Shown here one piece after another: positions 20,351-29,842 of a DNA stretch of 64,000 bases. Where the stretch lies: NCBI RefSeq assembly GCF_000760735.1, contig NZ_JMEX01000005.1, forward strand, positions 540,458-604,457. The letters run 5' to 3'. Origin of the DNA: Rhodococcoides fascians A44A. GTDB taxonomy: Bacteria > Actinomycetota > Actinomycetes > Mycobacteriales > Mycobacteriaceae. Numbering within the stretch: position 1 is the first letter of the stretch; every line of letters begins with the position of its first letter. The translations under genes were made by a program, and so were the position numbers. A model generated the notes under the pieces. The model did no database searches and was not told the origin of the DNA. It saw nothing but the letters and a program-made list of their open reading frames with translations.

Positions 20351-20403
20351 TGCGTCATACTGACGCCTTGCATGACACCATTTCTGACGCCACAATGGCG
20401 TCA
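20351..20403. promoter_or_regulatory. Array of TGACGCC half-sites, probable autoregulatory operator
   Basis: GCGTCA (20352-20357) and TGACGCC (20361-20367) form one inverted pair; TGACGCC (20385-20391) and GGCGTCA (20397-20403) form another; TGACACC near 20373 is a variant. The last arm overlaps the ATG of the ribbon-helix-helix gene. Short repeated half-sites are typical targets of such proteins. Confidence 0.6.
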
Positions 20404-20864
20404 TGGAACTCGACACGTACACCTCGCCCCTTCGAGCCGATCTACTCGCCGCGGCAGCGCTCGGCGACGAACACACCAGGAAGACCGCCGAGGCACTCGG
20501 ATCCGCGGCGCAGGCGTCGGCCAGGCTCATGCTGCTGCAAGCACTGTCCGACTTCGCCGACGAGGTCACCGCACAGCTGAACGGCCCGACGGTGCATGTG
20601 CGCATCGCCGGTACGCAGGCGGTAGCCGATGTCACCGTGGCACCTGACTCCGGCACGCCGGACGATCGCGCCGCCGCCGAGGACTATCCGACGATGGACG
20701 ACGTCACCGGCGAGATGCGCCGGGTGACGCTGCGGGTGGTCGAGCAGGTGAAGGAACGCGCGGAGGAAGCCGCATCGATGAACGGCGTGTCGCTCAACTC
20801 GTGGCTTTCGCAGGCAGTTCAGGGAGCGCTGCGTGATCAGATGCGCAAGGACCGCCCCTTCTGA
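20403..20864 (+). CDS. Ribbon-helix-helix (HicB-like) DNA-binding protein
   Basis: A 153-residue protein. The C-terminal 50 residues (RVTLRVVEQVKERAEEAASM, then SLNSWLSQAVQGALRD) resemble the ribbon-helix-helix end of HicB/ParD antitoxins: a strand, a helix, a turn with N-S-W, and a second helix. The N-terminal 100 residues are an Ala-rich helix and a small beta region that I do not recognise. No hicA-like toxin is adjacent: thyX is divergent and zwf convergent, its stop one base away. The half-site array at the start codon suggests autoregulation. It may be a stand-alone regulator rather than an antitoxin. Confidence 0.75.
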   Translation: MELDTYTSPLRADLLAAAALGDEHTRKTAEALGSAAQASARLMLLQALSDFADEVTAQLNGPTVHVRIAGTQAVADVTVAPDSGTPDDRAAAEDYPTMDDVTGEMRRVTLRVVEQVKERAEEAASMNGVSLNSWLSQAVQGALRDQMRKDRPF

Positions 20865-20865
20865 T

Positions 20866-22320
20866 TCACGGTCGTTCGCGCCACGCCCGTTCGAAGGGCA
20901 GCCGCCAGGCGTTGGGTGCGATCAGCTGGTGGATTGCGTTGGGCCCCCACGATCCCGGTGTGTACTGACGAACCGGGGGCGGATCCGCGAGCAGCGGCGC
21001 GGACACCTCCCACAGTCGTTCGATCCCTTCGGCCGTGGTGAACAGCGTGTGATCGCCGTGCATGGCGTCGAGTATCAGCCGCTCGTAGGCTTCGAGTACG
21101 TCGCCGACGCGCTCGGTCTCGCCGATCGCGAACTGCATGCTCAGCTTGTCCAGACGCATGCCGGGGCCCGGGCGTTTGCCGTAGAACGACAAAGACACTT
21201 TCGAGGCGTCGGCCAGGTCGAACATGAGGTGGTCGGGGCCGTGGGCGCCGACACCGGACCCGGCAGGGAACATACTTTTCGGTGGCTCGCGGAACGCGAT
21301 CGAGATGATGCGCTGGCCTTCCGCCATGCGTTTGCCCGTCCGTAGGTAGAACGGCACTCCGGCCCAACGCCAGTTGTCGATCTCGCACTGCAGCGCGACG
21401 AAGGTGTCGGTGTCGGAATCCGGCGACACTCCGGGTTCGGTCAGGTAACCCGCGTACTGTCCGCGAACCACCTTGCGGGGATCGAGCAGCTTCATCGACC
21501 GGAACACCTTGTTCTTCTCTTCACCGATCGCGCGTGGTTCGAGGGCCGTCGGAGGTTCCATCGCCATGAACGCGAGGACCTGGAACAGGTGTGTCACCAC
21601 CATGTCCTTGAAGGCGCCCGTCGACTCGTAGAAGTTCGCGCGTCCGTCGAGCGCCAGCTTCTCCGGGATGTCGATCTGGATGTGGTCGATGAAATTGCGA
21701 TTCCAGATAGGTTCGAACAAGCCGTTCGCGAATCTGAACGCCAGAATGTTCTGTGCCGGCTCCTTTCCCAGGAAGTGATCGATCCGGAAGATCTGGTCCT
21801 CGTCGAAGGTCTCGTGCACGGTGGCGTTCAATTCGATGGCACTGGCCAGGTCGGTACCGAAGGGTTTCTCCATGATGATGCGAGACCCCTTGACCAATCC
21901 TGCCGCGCCGAGCATCTCGACGACGGCCAGCGCGGACTTCGGTGGCACGGACAGGTAGTGCAGCTTCCGAGTCCCCGGTCCGAGTTCCATCTCGGCGCGG
22001 GCGACGGCCTCGGCGAGCGCCGCCGGTCCCGCCTTCTGGGATACGTAACTGAGTTTTCCGGCGAATTGCCGCCACTGCTCGTCCGACACTTTCCGGCTGG
22101 AGAACTCGTCGATCGCTTCGAGCGCCATCTGCCGGAACTCGTCGCTGGACATCTCCTCCAGCGAGGTCCCGACGACGCGGATGCGCGGGGCGAGATCGGA
22201 CAATGCCAGGTGCATCATTCCGGACAGCAACTTGCGTTTGGACAGATCACCGGTGGCACCGAAGAGCACCACGACCTGCGGAGGGAGTTCACTCTTGGGC
22301 GCGGTGGCCGACGTCGTCAC
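20866..22320 (-). CDS. zwf: Glucose-6-phosphate dehydrogenase
   Basis: Zwf oxidises glucose 6-phosphate to 6-phosphogluconolactone, the entry step of the pentose-phosphate pathway. The 484 residues show the nucleotide-binding [10 protein letters not shown] (21-30), the active-site RIDHFLGKE (about 176-184) and IMEKPFGTD. The family's C-terminal sheet is complete. It stands alone, without the tal, tkt or opcA genes that often accompany zwf in actinobacteria, so it may be a second zwf copy. Its stop is one base from the stop of the convergent ribbon-helix-helix gene. Confidence 0.95.
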   Translation of the reverse strand: MTTSATAPKSELPPQVVVLFGATGDLSKRKLLSGMMHLALSDLAPRIRVVGTSLEEMSSDEFRQMALEAIDEFSSRKVSDEQWRQFAGKLSYVSQKAGPAALAEAVARAEMELGPGTRKLHYLSVPPKSALAVVEMLGAAGLVKGSRIIMEKPFGTDLASAIELNATVHETFDEDQIFRIDHFLGKEPAQNILAFRFANGLFEPIWNRNFIDHIQIDIPEKLALDGRANFYESTGAFKDMVVTHLFQVLAFMAMEPPTALEPRAIGEEKNKVFRSMKLLDPRKVVRGQYAGYLTEPGVSPDSDTDTFVALQCEIDNWRWAGVPFYLRTGKRMAEGQRIISIAFREPPKSMFPAGSGVGAHGPDHLMFDLADASKVSLSFYGKRPGPGMRLDKLSMQFAIGETERVGDVLEAYERLILDAMHGDHTLFTTAEGIERLWEVSAPLLADPPPVRQYTPGSWGPNAIHQLIAPNAWRLPFERAWRERP

Positions 22321-22377
22321 AGTGAAGATAGTGGCACCGATACTCCCGTCTCGCAGGCCGAAGCGCTGACCCTCGTC

Positions 22378-23598
22378 TCAGAGCGCGCGGGAGAGTGCAC
22401 CCACGAGGTCCCCGCGTTCACCGACCACCACCGACTCGAGTTCGAGCCATTCGGCCATCTCCCGCAAGTGCGGAACGAGGCGATCGGCGATGGGTCCGGG
22501 ATCGCGGGCCCCTTCGACGAACGCTCCGAGGACCTGCAGTTGCGACGCCGCACGGTCGCCCTTCAGGTCGACCCTGGCCACGAGGTCCCCGTCCATCAGG
22601 AACGGGAACACGTAATACCCGTGCACTCGCTTGTGCTGGGGTGTGTAGATCTCGATGCGGTAGTGGAAATCGAAGATCCGCTCGACGCGGGGACGACAGA
22701 AGATCATCGGGTCGAACGGGCACAGAAGCGCGGATCCTGTTGCCGCTCTGGGGGTTCTGGCACCGGCGTGGAGGTATGCCGCCGCTCCCCAGCCCCGGAC
22801 CGCGACAGGTTCCAGTGTGCCGTCCTCGACGAGATCGACAATGGCGGCCTTCGTCTGCTTCTGCGACAAGCGATAGTAGTCACGGAGATCGGGCTCCGTT
22901 CCGATTCCGAGCGCCGACGCCGACTGTGCGACCAACTGCCGTACGGCGTCGGGTTCCGACACCACTTGCGCTGCAACATGTTCGGGTACGACACGCTCGA
23001 CCAGATCGTACCGCCGGACGAATCCGCTGCGGGTGGCGACCGACACCACACCCGCAGCGAACAGTTGCTCGACGACCACTTTCACGTCACTGCGGTCCCA
23101 CCACGGGCCTTTTCGACCGGGACGCGGAGAGTCGAGGACTCGCTCGATGTCCCCGGCGCTCGACGGCCCCGCATCTCTCAAGACATCCAGGATGTCCTGC
23201 GACAGAGACGGATTACGCTCCAGAACGGTGTGTGCGCCACCCCAACGCCCGTGCGCGTACAGCTCGGTGCGCCAGCGAAACAGTGGCCAGTCCTCGACCG
23301 GCACCAGGGCGGCCTCGTGCGCCCAGTACTCGACGAGCCTGCGCGGCCTTCGCGCGGTGTCGGTCCACGCCGCGGCGTCGAGCACCGATCGGTCGTACTT
23401 TCCGACCCGACTGAACAGTGGCGCGTAGTGGGCACGGACGAGCACGGACACCGAATCGATCTGCAGTAACCGATTTCGTTCGATGACCGTGTGCACTGCC
23501 CTCGACGACGCGCCCCGCTCCGTCACACGATGAGGGGACGCCAGACCTTGGGCCGCCAGGGCCGTACGCTTCGCCATCGCGGCACTCATCTCGCGCAT
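22378..23598 (-). CDS. YcaQ/AlkX-type winged-helix DNA glycosylase
   Basis: A 406-residue HTH_42 protein of the YcaQ family, glycosylases that unhook alkylated bases and interstrand crosslinks. The family motif near the N-terminus reads LLQIDSVSVLVRAHY, with Gln46-Ile-Asp48. From memory, AlkZ has Gln-x-Gln and the YcaQ/AlkX subgroup has Gln-x-Asp here, so this is AlkX-like. Three winged-helix repeats follow, and the C-terminal CPFDPMIFCRPR and HKRVHGYYVFPFL segments are typical. It lies 57 bases upstream of zwf on the same strand, perhaps by chance. No convincing damage-response site was found upstream. Confidence 0.88.
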   Translation of the reverse strand: MREMSAAMAKRTALAAQGLASPHRVTERGASSRAVHTVIERNRLLQIDSVSVLVRAHYAPLFSRVGKYDRSVLDAAAWTDTARRPRRLVEYWAHEAALVPVEDWPLFRWRTELYAHGRWGGAHTVLERNPSLSQDILDVLRDAGPSSAGDIERVLDSPRPGRKGPWWDRSDVKVVVEQLFAAGVVSVATRSGFVRRYDLVERVVPEHVAAQVVSEPDAVRQLVAQSASALGIGTEPDLRDYYRLSQKQTKAAIVDLVEDGTLEPVAVRGWGAAAYLHAGARTPRAATGSALLCPFDPMIFCRPRVERIFDFHYRIEIYTPQHKRVHGYYVFPFLMDGDLVARVDLKGDRAASQLQVLGAFVEGARDPGPIADRLVPHLREMAEWLELESVVVGERGDLVGALSRAL

Positions 23599-23631
23599 GG
23601 CCCCACCTTGCCACGAAGGTCCGACAGTCCG

Positions 23632-24543
23632 TCAGCTCTGCCAGCCGTGCGTTCGGGCGAGGTCCTCCATCGTCGACACGAGCTGCGACAGGCCTGGTTC
23701 CTCGATCGGAAAGTGCCCGCATCCGTCGAGGTACACCAGAGTCGTGTCGGCGGCGATGCGCTCGAGGAATCGAACACTGATCTCCGGCGGAGTCCACCGA
23801 TCCTCGGCGGGATGGACCAGTGTCACCCGGGGACCGCGGTACGTCTGCGGCGGCGTGTGCTCGAACGAGAAGAAGCTGCTCAGAAAGCCGAGGGGTACCG
23901 ACACTCCCCCGCCCAACGGATCGGATGCGCACAGCGCCGACAAGTCCGGATCGGCGCTCATGTTGTCGATGTCGATCAACCATCGGATCGGTAGCCTCGT
24001 ACGGCGGGACAGCCGAGCGCCGAGCTTCAGCAGCGCCGGTGACGGTCCGCCGAGGAAACCGAACCGCGCTGCCGCCGAACGCGCCTGTGGGTCGGACGGA
24101 TCGAGCAGACACGTCGCCACGACATCGGCGACCTCGCCGGTACGCGCGGCGACCTCGTAGGCCAGCATACCGCCCATGCTGGCGCCGAACAGCACCAGCG
24201 GCCTCGGATCTCGTCGTCGTTCCGCCAGGACGAGATCGCACATCATGTCGATCCAGTCCTCGTACGTGACGCTTCCCGGATCCGGGACTGCGGTGCGGCC
24301 GTACAACGGCATGTCGGGAAACAACACTTCCGCGCCCCGGGTTGCTGCCAGCGCCGCGAACGGCCACAGCGCACCGGAATGTCCGCCCGCGCCGTGGACG
24401 GCGAGCACCTTCAGCGGCGCGTGCGCATCGCCGGCACGGACGATGTGAACGTCGGAGTCGCGCCACTGCCATCTCGTCGAGACCGGCTGTTCGTTCGGCC
24501 GATACTTCTCGGGCAGGAACCTCGCATATCGGTCACCGGTCAC
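23632..24543 (-). CDS. Alpha/beta hydrolase
   Basis: A 303-residue alpha/beta hydrolase with a complete triad: nucleophile Ser122 in FGASMGGMLA, an acid in VHPAEDRWTPPE and a histidine in LDGCGHFPIEEPG. The oxyanion HG motif (AVHGAGGHSG) is at 50-51. No signal peptide or membrane segment. A cap region lies at about 150-230. Substrate cannot be told; esterase, lipase or thioesterase are possible. It lies between the flavodoxin-like gene and the ycaQ-like gene on the same strand, with gaps of 27 and 33 bases. Confidence 0.88.
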   Translation of the reverse strand: MTGDRYARFLPEKYRPNEQPVSTRWQWRDSDVHIVRAGDAHAPLKVLAVHGAGGHSGALWPFAALAATRGAEVLFPDMPLYGRTAVPDPGSVTYEDWIDMMCDLVLAERRRDPRPLVLFGASMGGMLAYEVAARTGEVADVVATCLLDPSDPQARSAAARFGFLGGPSPALLKLGARLSRRTRLPIRWLIDIDNMSADPDLSALCASDPLGGGVSVPLGFLSSFFSFEHTPPQTYRGPRVTLVHPAEDRWTPPEISVRFLERIAADTTLVYLDGCGHFPIEEPGLSQLVSTMEDLARTHGWQS

Positions 24544-24570
24544 GCGTGCCAGACTAGGCGAAAGACCCAG

Positions 24571-25020
24571 TCAGTTCATCAGAGTCGCGGCCACGGTTGC
24601 GCCGAGTTCGTAACACTTCTCCCGCGCAGTTCTGTCCACCGAGGTGATCCGGAGCGGTTGGGCGACCTTGTCCAGACTCCATCCGGTCGCGATCTTCTCG
24701 ACAGCGGAAGTGGCACCGGCCGTGTCGTTGTTGCCGTGGACCCACAGCCCGTAGGGCCGACCGGCAACTGCGTCCAGGCACGGGTAGTAGGTGGTGTCGA
24801 AGAAGTGTTTGAGCGCCCCCGACATGTATCCCAGATTCGCCGGTGTTCCGAAGAGGAATCCGTCGGCTGCGAGAACATCCGGCACTGTTGCTGCCAACGC
24901 GGGCACGACCCGGGTGGTGACATTCTCGATGGCGGGGTCGGCTGCACCGGCGAGGACGGCCTCGAGCAGCTCCCGCGTCGGCGGCGACGGCGTGTGGTGC
25001 ACGACGAGGAGGGTTGCCAT
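24571..25020 (-). CDS. Flavodoxin-family NAD(P)H oxidoreductase
   Basis: A 149-residue flavodoxin-like protein. It begins with the strand and phosphate loop MATLLVVHHTPSPPTRELLE, where His-Thr-Pro-Ser replaces the common Ser/Thr-rich FMN loop, and has the FMN ring loops FGTPANLGYMSGALKHFFD and VHGNNDTAGA. The family reduces quinones or other acceptors with FMN. It starts 16 bases after the stop of the dapB-side membrane-protein gene and probably shares its transcript. Confidence 0.85.
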   Translation of the reverse strand: MATLLVVHHTPSPPTRELLEAVLAGAADPAIENVTTRVVPALAATVPDVLAADGFLFGTPANLGYMSGALKHFFDTTYYPCLDAVAGRPYGLWVHGNNDTAGATSAVEKIATGWSLDKVAQPLRITSVDRTAREKCYELGATVAATLMN

Positions 25021-25036
25021 CAGTTCGGGGTCGCCG

Positions 25037-25501
25037 TCATGACGAGGATTCCTGGCGCTCGAGCGCGACAGCTCGCTTCATGGTCTCGCGCGCCCGACCT
25101 CGGTCCCCCGCGTAGTCGTACGCCCTCGCCAGTCGGTAGGAGTTACGCCAGTTGTCCGGGTCCTTTTCCCATTCGGCCTTGATCGTCTGGAACAGCTCGT
25201 CCGCTGCCTCCCGGGAGATCCTGCCCGAGGGCATGCGCGGCAGGTCCGTCACGTCCAGTTCGAGGCCCTCGTCGTCGACGCGTTGCGCCAGGTGCTGATG
25301 GTCGAATCCGGCTTTGAGGGTTGCCCCGACGATCCAGACGCCGATGATCGGGAGGAGGAGCACTCCGATGCCGAGCCCGATGTTGACCGGTCCGCCCGTC
25401 TGGACGAGGGAGATTCCGCGGGTTCCGAGAAGGTAGAAGTAGAACCCGAGGATCAACACCATCACGCCGATGGTCAGCAGGACTTTCGTCGCTTTGTTCA
25501 T
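25037..25501 (-). CDS. Small membrane protein with TPR-like tail
   Basis: A 154-residue protein with two membrane segments (about residues 6-25 and 39-62), joined by a short loop, and a cytoplasmic C-terminal domain. The end, DPDNWRNSYRLARAYDYAGD followed by RGRARETMKRAVALE, has the spacing of one TPR repeat. It begins 4 bases after the dapB stop and so belongs to the dapB transcript, the position of Rv2772c. Function unknown; a membrane-anchored scaffold is a guess. Confidence 0.82.
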   Translation of the reverse strand: MNKATKVLLTIGVMVLILGFYFYLLGTRGISLVQTGGPVNIGLGIGVLLLPIIGVWIVGATLKAGFDHQHLAQRVDDEGLELDVTDLPRMPSGRISREAADELFQTIKAEWEKDPDNWRNSYRLARAYDYAGDRGRARETMKRAVALERQESSS

Positions 25502-25505
25502 GGTC

Positions 25506-26282
<777 letters not shown>

Positions 26283-26337
26283 TCACCGACACGATTGGTC
26301 GTGTGAAGCCTACTGACGACCTGCGAACGCAGACCAC

Positions 26338-26454
26338 TCAGCTGCCGAAGAGATTCTTGGCTTTGAGGATCAGCTCGTAGAGCCCGTAGACGAACGGCAC
26401 GGTCACCCACAGCCAGGCCACGATCATGACGGTGTGCTGACGTGTCGAGTTCAT
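26338..26454 (-). CDS. MFS transporter small subunit
   Basis: A 38-residue hydrophobic peptide with one membrane helix (VMIVAWLWVTVPFVYGLYEL) and a basic C-terminal end (ILKAKNLFGS). Its ATG overlaps the stop of the OFA transporter gene (ATGA), so it is translated by coupling. Peptides of this shape are annotated as MFS transporter small subunits beside OFA-family transporters, but their role is not established. A longer frame running upstream through the transporter gene is a shadow. Confidence 0.82.
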   Translation of the reverse strand: MNSTRQHTVMIVAWLWVTVPFVYGLYELILKAKNLFGS

Positions 26455-27785
26455 GCGTCGACCTCCGGTTCGTGGTACTTCGAGTTCACGGGCTTGATCA
26501 GTTCGTTCGCGACGAATCCGATGGCGAGCAGGGCGATCATCACGTAGAACGCCGGTAGGTAGCGACCGACCTGACCGTCCTCTCCGGCGTCGGCGATGGC
26601 GTTGACGATCAGCGGACCGAGGACACCTGCGACCGACCATGCCGTCAGCAATCGACCGTGGATGGCGCCGACCTGGTAGGTGCCGAACATGTCTTTCAGA
26701 TACGCGGGCATCGTCGCGAATCCCGCGCCGTAGAAGGACAGAATGAGCAGCGCCGAGACGAGAAACAGGACCTTGTTGGAGTTGGTGAACAGTGCGATGT
26801 AGAGATACAGCAGCGCACCGACGCCGAGGTAGAGGCGGTAGATGTTCTTGCGGCCGACCAGATCGGACACGGACGACCACACGAACCGTCCGATCATGTT
26901 GGTCAGCGACAGGAAGGCCACGAAACCGGCTGCAGCAGCCGCGAGTGATTCCGGGGAGGTGGCGTCGGGAAAGAAGTCCTGGTAGATCCCCGACGCGCGC
27001 TCCAGAATGCCGATTCCCGCGGTCACGTTGAAACACAGCACGATCCACAGAAGCCAGAACTGAGGCGTTTTGACCGCGTTCGCCGCCGACACGTTGTGAG
27101 TCGCGACCAACGGAGACGACGCCGAGGGGTTCCAGCCTGCGGGTTTCCAGTCGTCGGCCGGCACTCTGATCAGGACGACCCCCAGCGCCATGAACACGGC
27201 GTAGCCGACGGCCAGCACCAGGAACGTCTGTGCGATCGACGCATCGGTGAAACCACCGAAGCCCGAAAGCAACTGGGTGGTCAACGGTGACGCGATGAGG
27301 GCACCGCCACCGAAGCCCATGATCGCGATACCCGTCGCCATCCCTGGCCGGTCCGGGAACCATTTGATCAGCGTCGAGACCGGCGAGATGTACCCGATGC
27401 CGAGTCCGATGCCACCGACGAACCCGTACCCGAAGATCACCAGCCAGAACTGGTCGAGGCTCATTCCCAAGGCGGACAGCAACAGTCCGCTCACGAAGAA
27501 GATCAGGGACACGGTCATCGCCCAGCGGGGCCCGTTCTTCTCCACCCTGGTCCCGAACACGGCTGCGGACAGACCGAGCATGACGATGGCGAGCTGGAAC
27601 GGTATGGCCGTGACCGTGCCGCTGAGATCCATGGCGGTGGGTGCGGAGATGGCGTTCTTGAAGACGCTCCACGCGTATGCGGATCCGATCGCCAGATGGA
27701 TCGACAGTGCTGCGGGTGGGATGAGCCATCGGCTCCATTCCGGGGTGGCAACGATGCGTGATCGTTCGAGTATCGCGAGAGTCAT
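26451..27785 (-). CDS. OFA-family MFS transporter (oxalate/formate antiporter type)
   Basis: A 444-residue, 12-helix major facilitator of the oxalate/formate antiporter family. The family loop GIGLGIGYISPVSTLIKWFP and PDRPGMATGIAIMGFGGGA are characteristic, as is MIGRFVWSSVSDLVGRKN in the second half. The ATG at 27785 is chosen because AAGGGA sits at good spacing; an earlier start at 27842 would intrude on the divergent control region. Substrate is unknown; many actinobacterial members are not oxalate transporters. No oxalate-degrading genes lie nearby. It is coupled to the small-subunit gene. Confidence 0.88.
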   Translation of the reverse strand: MTLAILERSRIVATPEWSRWLIPPAALSIHLAIGSAYAWSVFKNAISAPTAMDLSGTVTAIPFQLAIVMLGLSAAVFGTRVEKNGPRWAMTVSLIFFVSGLLLSALGMSLDQFWLVIFGYGFVGGIGLGIGYISPVSTLIKWFPDRPGMATGIAIMGFGGGALIASPLTTQLLSGFGGFTDASIAQTFLVLAVGYAVFMALGVVLIRVPADDWKPAGWNPSASSPLVATHNVSAANAVKTPQFWLLWIVLCFNVTAGIGILERASGIYQDFFPDATSPESLAAAAAGFVAFLSLTNMIGRFVWSSVSDLVGRKNIYRLYLGVGALLYLYIALFTNSNKVLFLVSALLILSFYGAGFATMPAYLKDMFGTYQVGAIHGRLLTAWSVAGVLGPLIVNAIADAGEDGQVGRYLPAFYVMIALLAIGFVANELIKPVNSKYHEPEVDA

Positions 27786-27888
27786 CGAGATCCCTTGTTC
27801 GGTGGCAACCAGTACAACTTTCCACTGACTTGGGTGAGTCAAACATCACACGCCGGGGGCCGATCACACCGGGTCCGACCGACGGCGC

Positions 27889-27894
27889 TAGCGT
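27889..27894 (+). promoter_or_regulatory. -10 element for the leaderless ABC ATPase gene
   Basis: TAGCGT lies 7 bases before the GTG at 27902. No other ribosome-binding site is needed if the message is leaderless. Confidence 0.5.
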
Positions 27895-27901
27895 CCAGAA
27901 G

Positions 27902-28708
27902 GTGAGTGACGAAACCGGTGCCGTTCTCCGAGCGGATCACGTCGACCTGGTTCGAAACGGTCGCTTCCTGCTGTGCGATGCGTCCGTCAGCATCGCCGAA
28001 GGCGAGCACTGGGTATTGCTCGGCGCGAACGGCGCAGGTAAAAGTACGTTGTTGAGCCTTCTCGGGGCGTTCGTTCATCCCACGAACGGCACCGTGCACG
28101 TCCTCGGGCATCGGCTGGGTCGGGTGGACATGCGCGAACTCCGCACGCACATAGGCCACGTCGACCCGCGTCTGAACATGGAACCGTCACTGACACTGAT
28201 ACAGGCCGTGCTCACCGGGCTGACGAACACTCCGGATCTGATCCCCCGATGGTCGCCGTCGGACGGCGAGATGTCGCGCGCACAAGGCCTGATCGAGTCC
28301 CTCGGCGTCGAGAACCGATCCTCGTCACCGTGGTACACGCTCTCTCAAGGCGAGCGGGGACGCGCACTCATCGCACGCGCACTACTGGCCGACCCCGCGC
28401 TGTTACTGCTCGACGAACCCGCCACCGGACTCGACCTCGCTGCACGCGAACAGCTTCTGACCGCGGTCGACAGTCTGCGACGCCAACACCCCTCGCTCGC
28501 AAGCATTCTGGTGACGCACCATCTGGAGGAGATCCCGACGTCGACGACGCATGCCGTCCTCATCCGGGACGGTCGGATCACGGCGAGCGGGGCCGTCGAC
28601 GAGGTGATCACCACGGCCAACATCAGCGCGTGCTTCGATCACCCCATCGAGATCGACCGTCGAGGCGGCCGGTGGGTGGCAACCGCCGTTCAGAACGTGA
28701 TCACCTGA
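27902..28708 (+). CDS. Orphan ABC transporter ATP-binding protein (YlmA/ModF-like)
   Basis: A 268-residue ATPase with Walker A GANGAGKST, the Q-loop region HIGHVDPRLN, signature LSQGERGRALIARA, Walker B LLLLDEPATGLD and the switch histidine in VTHHLEEIP. The last segment (FDHPIEIDRRGGRWVATAV) resembles the YlmA/ModF subgroup. No permease or binding-protein gene is adjacent, so the partner is elsewhere or the protein acts without transport. The GTG start follows TAGCGT by 7 bases. Its last 19 bases overlap the convergent dehydrogenase gene. Confidence 0.87.
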   Translation: MSDETGAVLRADHVDLVRNGRFLLCDASVSIAEGEHWVLLGANGAGKSTLLSLLGAFVHPTNGTVHVLGHRLGRVDMRELRTHIGHVDPRLNMEPSLTLIQAVLTGLTNTPDLIPRWSPSDGEMSRAQGLIESLGVENRSSSPWYTLSQGERGRALIARALLADPALLLLDEPATGLDLAAREQLLTAVDSLRRQHPSLASILVTHHLEEIPTSTTHAVLIRDGRITASGAVDEVITTANISACFDHPIEIDRRGGRWVATAVQNVIT

Positions 28709-29793
28709 CGGATGGCTTTGCCGTCGGCCAACTCGTCCATTCCGCGATTGACGTCGGCCAGCCCGATCCGTGAGCTGATGAGCTTCTCCACCGGAAGCCG
28801 TCCCTCGCGCCACATCTGGGCGTAGAGCGGGATGTCCCGCGACGGCACCGCCGAGCCCAGGTAACTGCCGATGATCGTGCGTGCTTCGGCGACGAGAACC
28901 AACGGGGAGATCGACGACCGGGCGTCGGGCGCGGGTAGCCCGACGGTGACCGTCGTACCGCCGGGAGCCGTCGCCGCTACCGCGGCTTCGAATGCACGCG
29001 CGTTGCCGGCCGCCTCGATCACGATGTCGGCCTTGACGCCGCGTTCTTCTCGCTCTGCGGGCGAGAACGTCTGTGTTGCACCGAGCTCACGGGCAACGGC
29101 CAGTTTGTCCGGCACACCGTCGACGCCGATCACCTCACCTGCCCCCACCGACACGGCGGTCAGGATCGAGGCCATTCCGACGCCGCCGAGCCCGATCACC
29201 ATCACCGATTGCCCCGGCCGCGGTCGGCCGGCGTTGAGCACCGCCCCTCCTCCGGTGAGTACCGCGCAGCCGAGCACTGCCGCGACATCGGCCGGGATGT
29301 CGTCGTCGACAGCGACGACGGACTTGCGACTGACGACGGCGTGGGTCGCGAAGCCGGAGACGCCGAGGTGGTGTTTCACCTCCGACCCGGCTCGGTCCAA
29401 CCTGGCTCCACCGCCCAGCAGGGTGCCGGCGTTGTTGGCGGCACTGCCCGGGATGCAGGGCATCTGGCCGTCGGTCAGACATCCTGCGCAATCTCCGCAT
29501 CGCGGCAGAAACGTCATGACCACTCGGGTCCCGACGGGCAGATCGTCGACACCGTCCCCGACGGTCTCGACTCGGCCCGCGGCCTCGTGGCCGAGCAGCA
29601 TCGGTACCGGGCGAACTCGGTTGCCGTCGACGACGGACAGGTCCGAGTGGCAGAGCCCGGCTGCTTCGATCCGCACGAGCACTTCCCCCGGACCCGGTGG
29701 AGCCAGATCCAGCTCGGAGATGGAGATGGGCTTCGACTCGGCGAATGGCCGTGGTCGTCCGATTTCCTCGAGAACTGCGCCGCGGATCTTCAT
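28690..29793 (-). CDS. Zinc-dependent alcohol dehydrogenase
   Basis: A 367-residue medium-chain dehydrogenase. Catalytic zinc ligands are in GLCHSDLS (Cys, with the usual Ser/Asp) and LLGHEAAGRV; the four-cysteine structural zinc lobe is CGDCAGCLTDGQMPC. The NAD(P) loop is VMVIGLGGVGMASI. The ATG at 29793 is preferred because TAGAGT (29800-29805) sits 6 bases upstream; a GTG two codons earlier abuts that element. It resembles the NDMA-linked and mycothiol-type alcohol dehydrogenases of rhodococci, but the substrate cannot be told. Convergent with the ABC gene. Confidence 0.9.
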   Translation of the reverse strand: MKIRGAVLEEIGRPRPFAESKPISISELDLAPPGPGEVLVRIEAAGLCHSDLSVVDGNRVRPVPMLLGHEAAGRVETVGDGVDDLPVGTRVVMTFLPRCGDCAGCLTDGQMPCIPGSAANNAGTLLGGGARLDRAGSEVKHHLGVSGFATHAVVSRKSVVAVDDDIPADVAAVLGCAVLTGGGAVLNAGRPRPGQSVMVIGLGGVGMASILTAVSVGAGEVIGVDGVPDKLAVARELGATQTFSPAEREERGVKADIVIEAAGNARAFEAAVAATAPGGTTVTVGLPAPDARSSISPLVLVAEARTIIGSYLGSAVPSRDIPLYAQMWREGRLPVEKLISSRIGLADVNRGMDELADGKAIRQVITF

Positions 29794-29799
29794 TCCCAC

Positions 29800-29805
29800 A
29801 CTCTA
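29800..29805 (-). promoter_or_regulatory. -10 element for the leaderless alcohol dehydrogenase gene
   Basis: On the minus strand TAGAGT is followed after 6 bases by the ATG at 29793. It lies within the 49-base gap after the glucosidase gene. Confidence 0.45.
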
Positions 29806-29842
29806 GGTGAGCGGAAATGCGCGCCCTGCCCTACTCGAGTAC

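Noticed and set aside
23619..23627. CTGTCGGAC before the ycaQ-like gene as a PafBC-type damage promoter
   Set aside because: Only partly matches TTGTCRGTG, and the hexamer at the right spacing is CAAGGT, not TANNNT.
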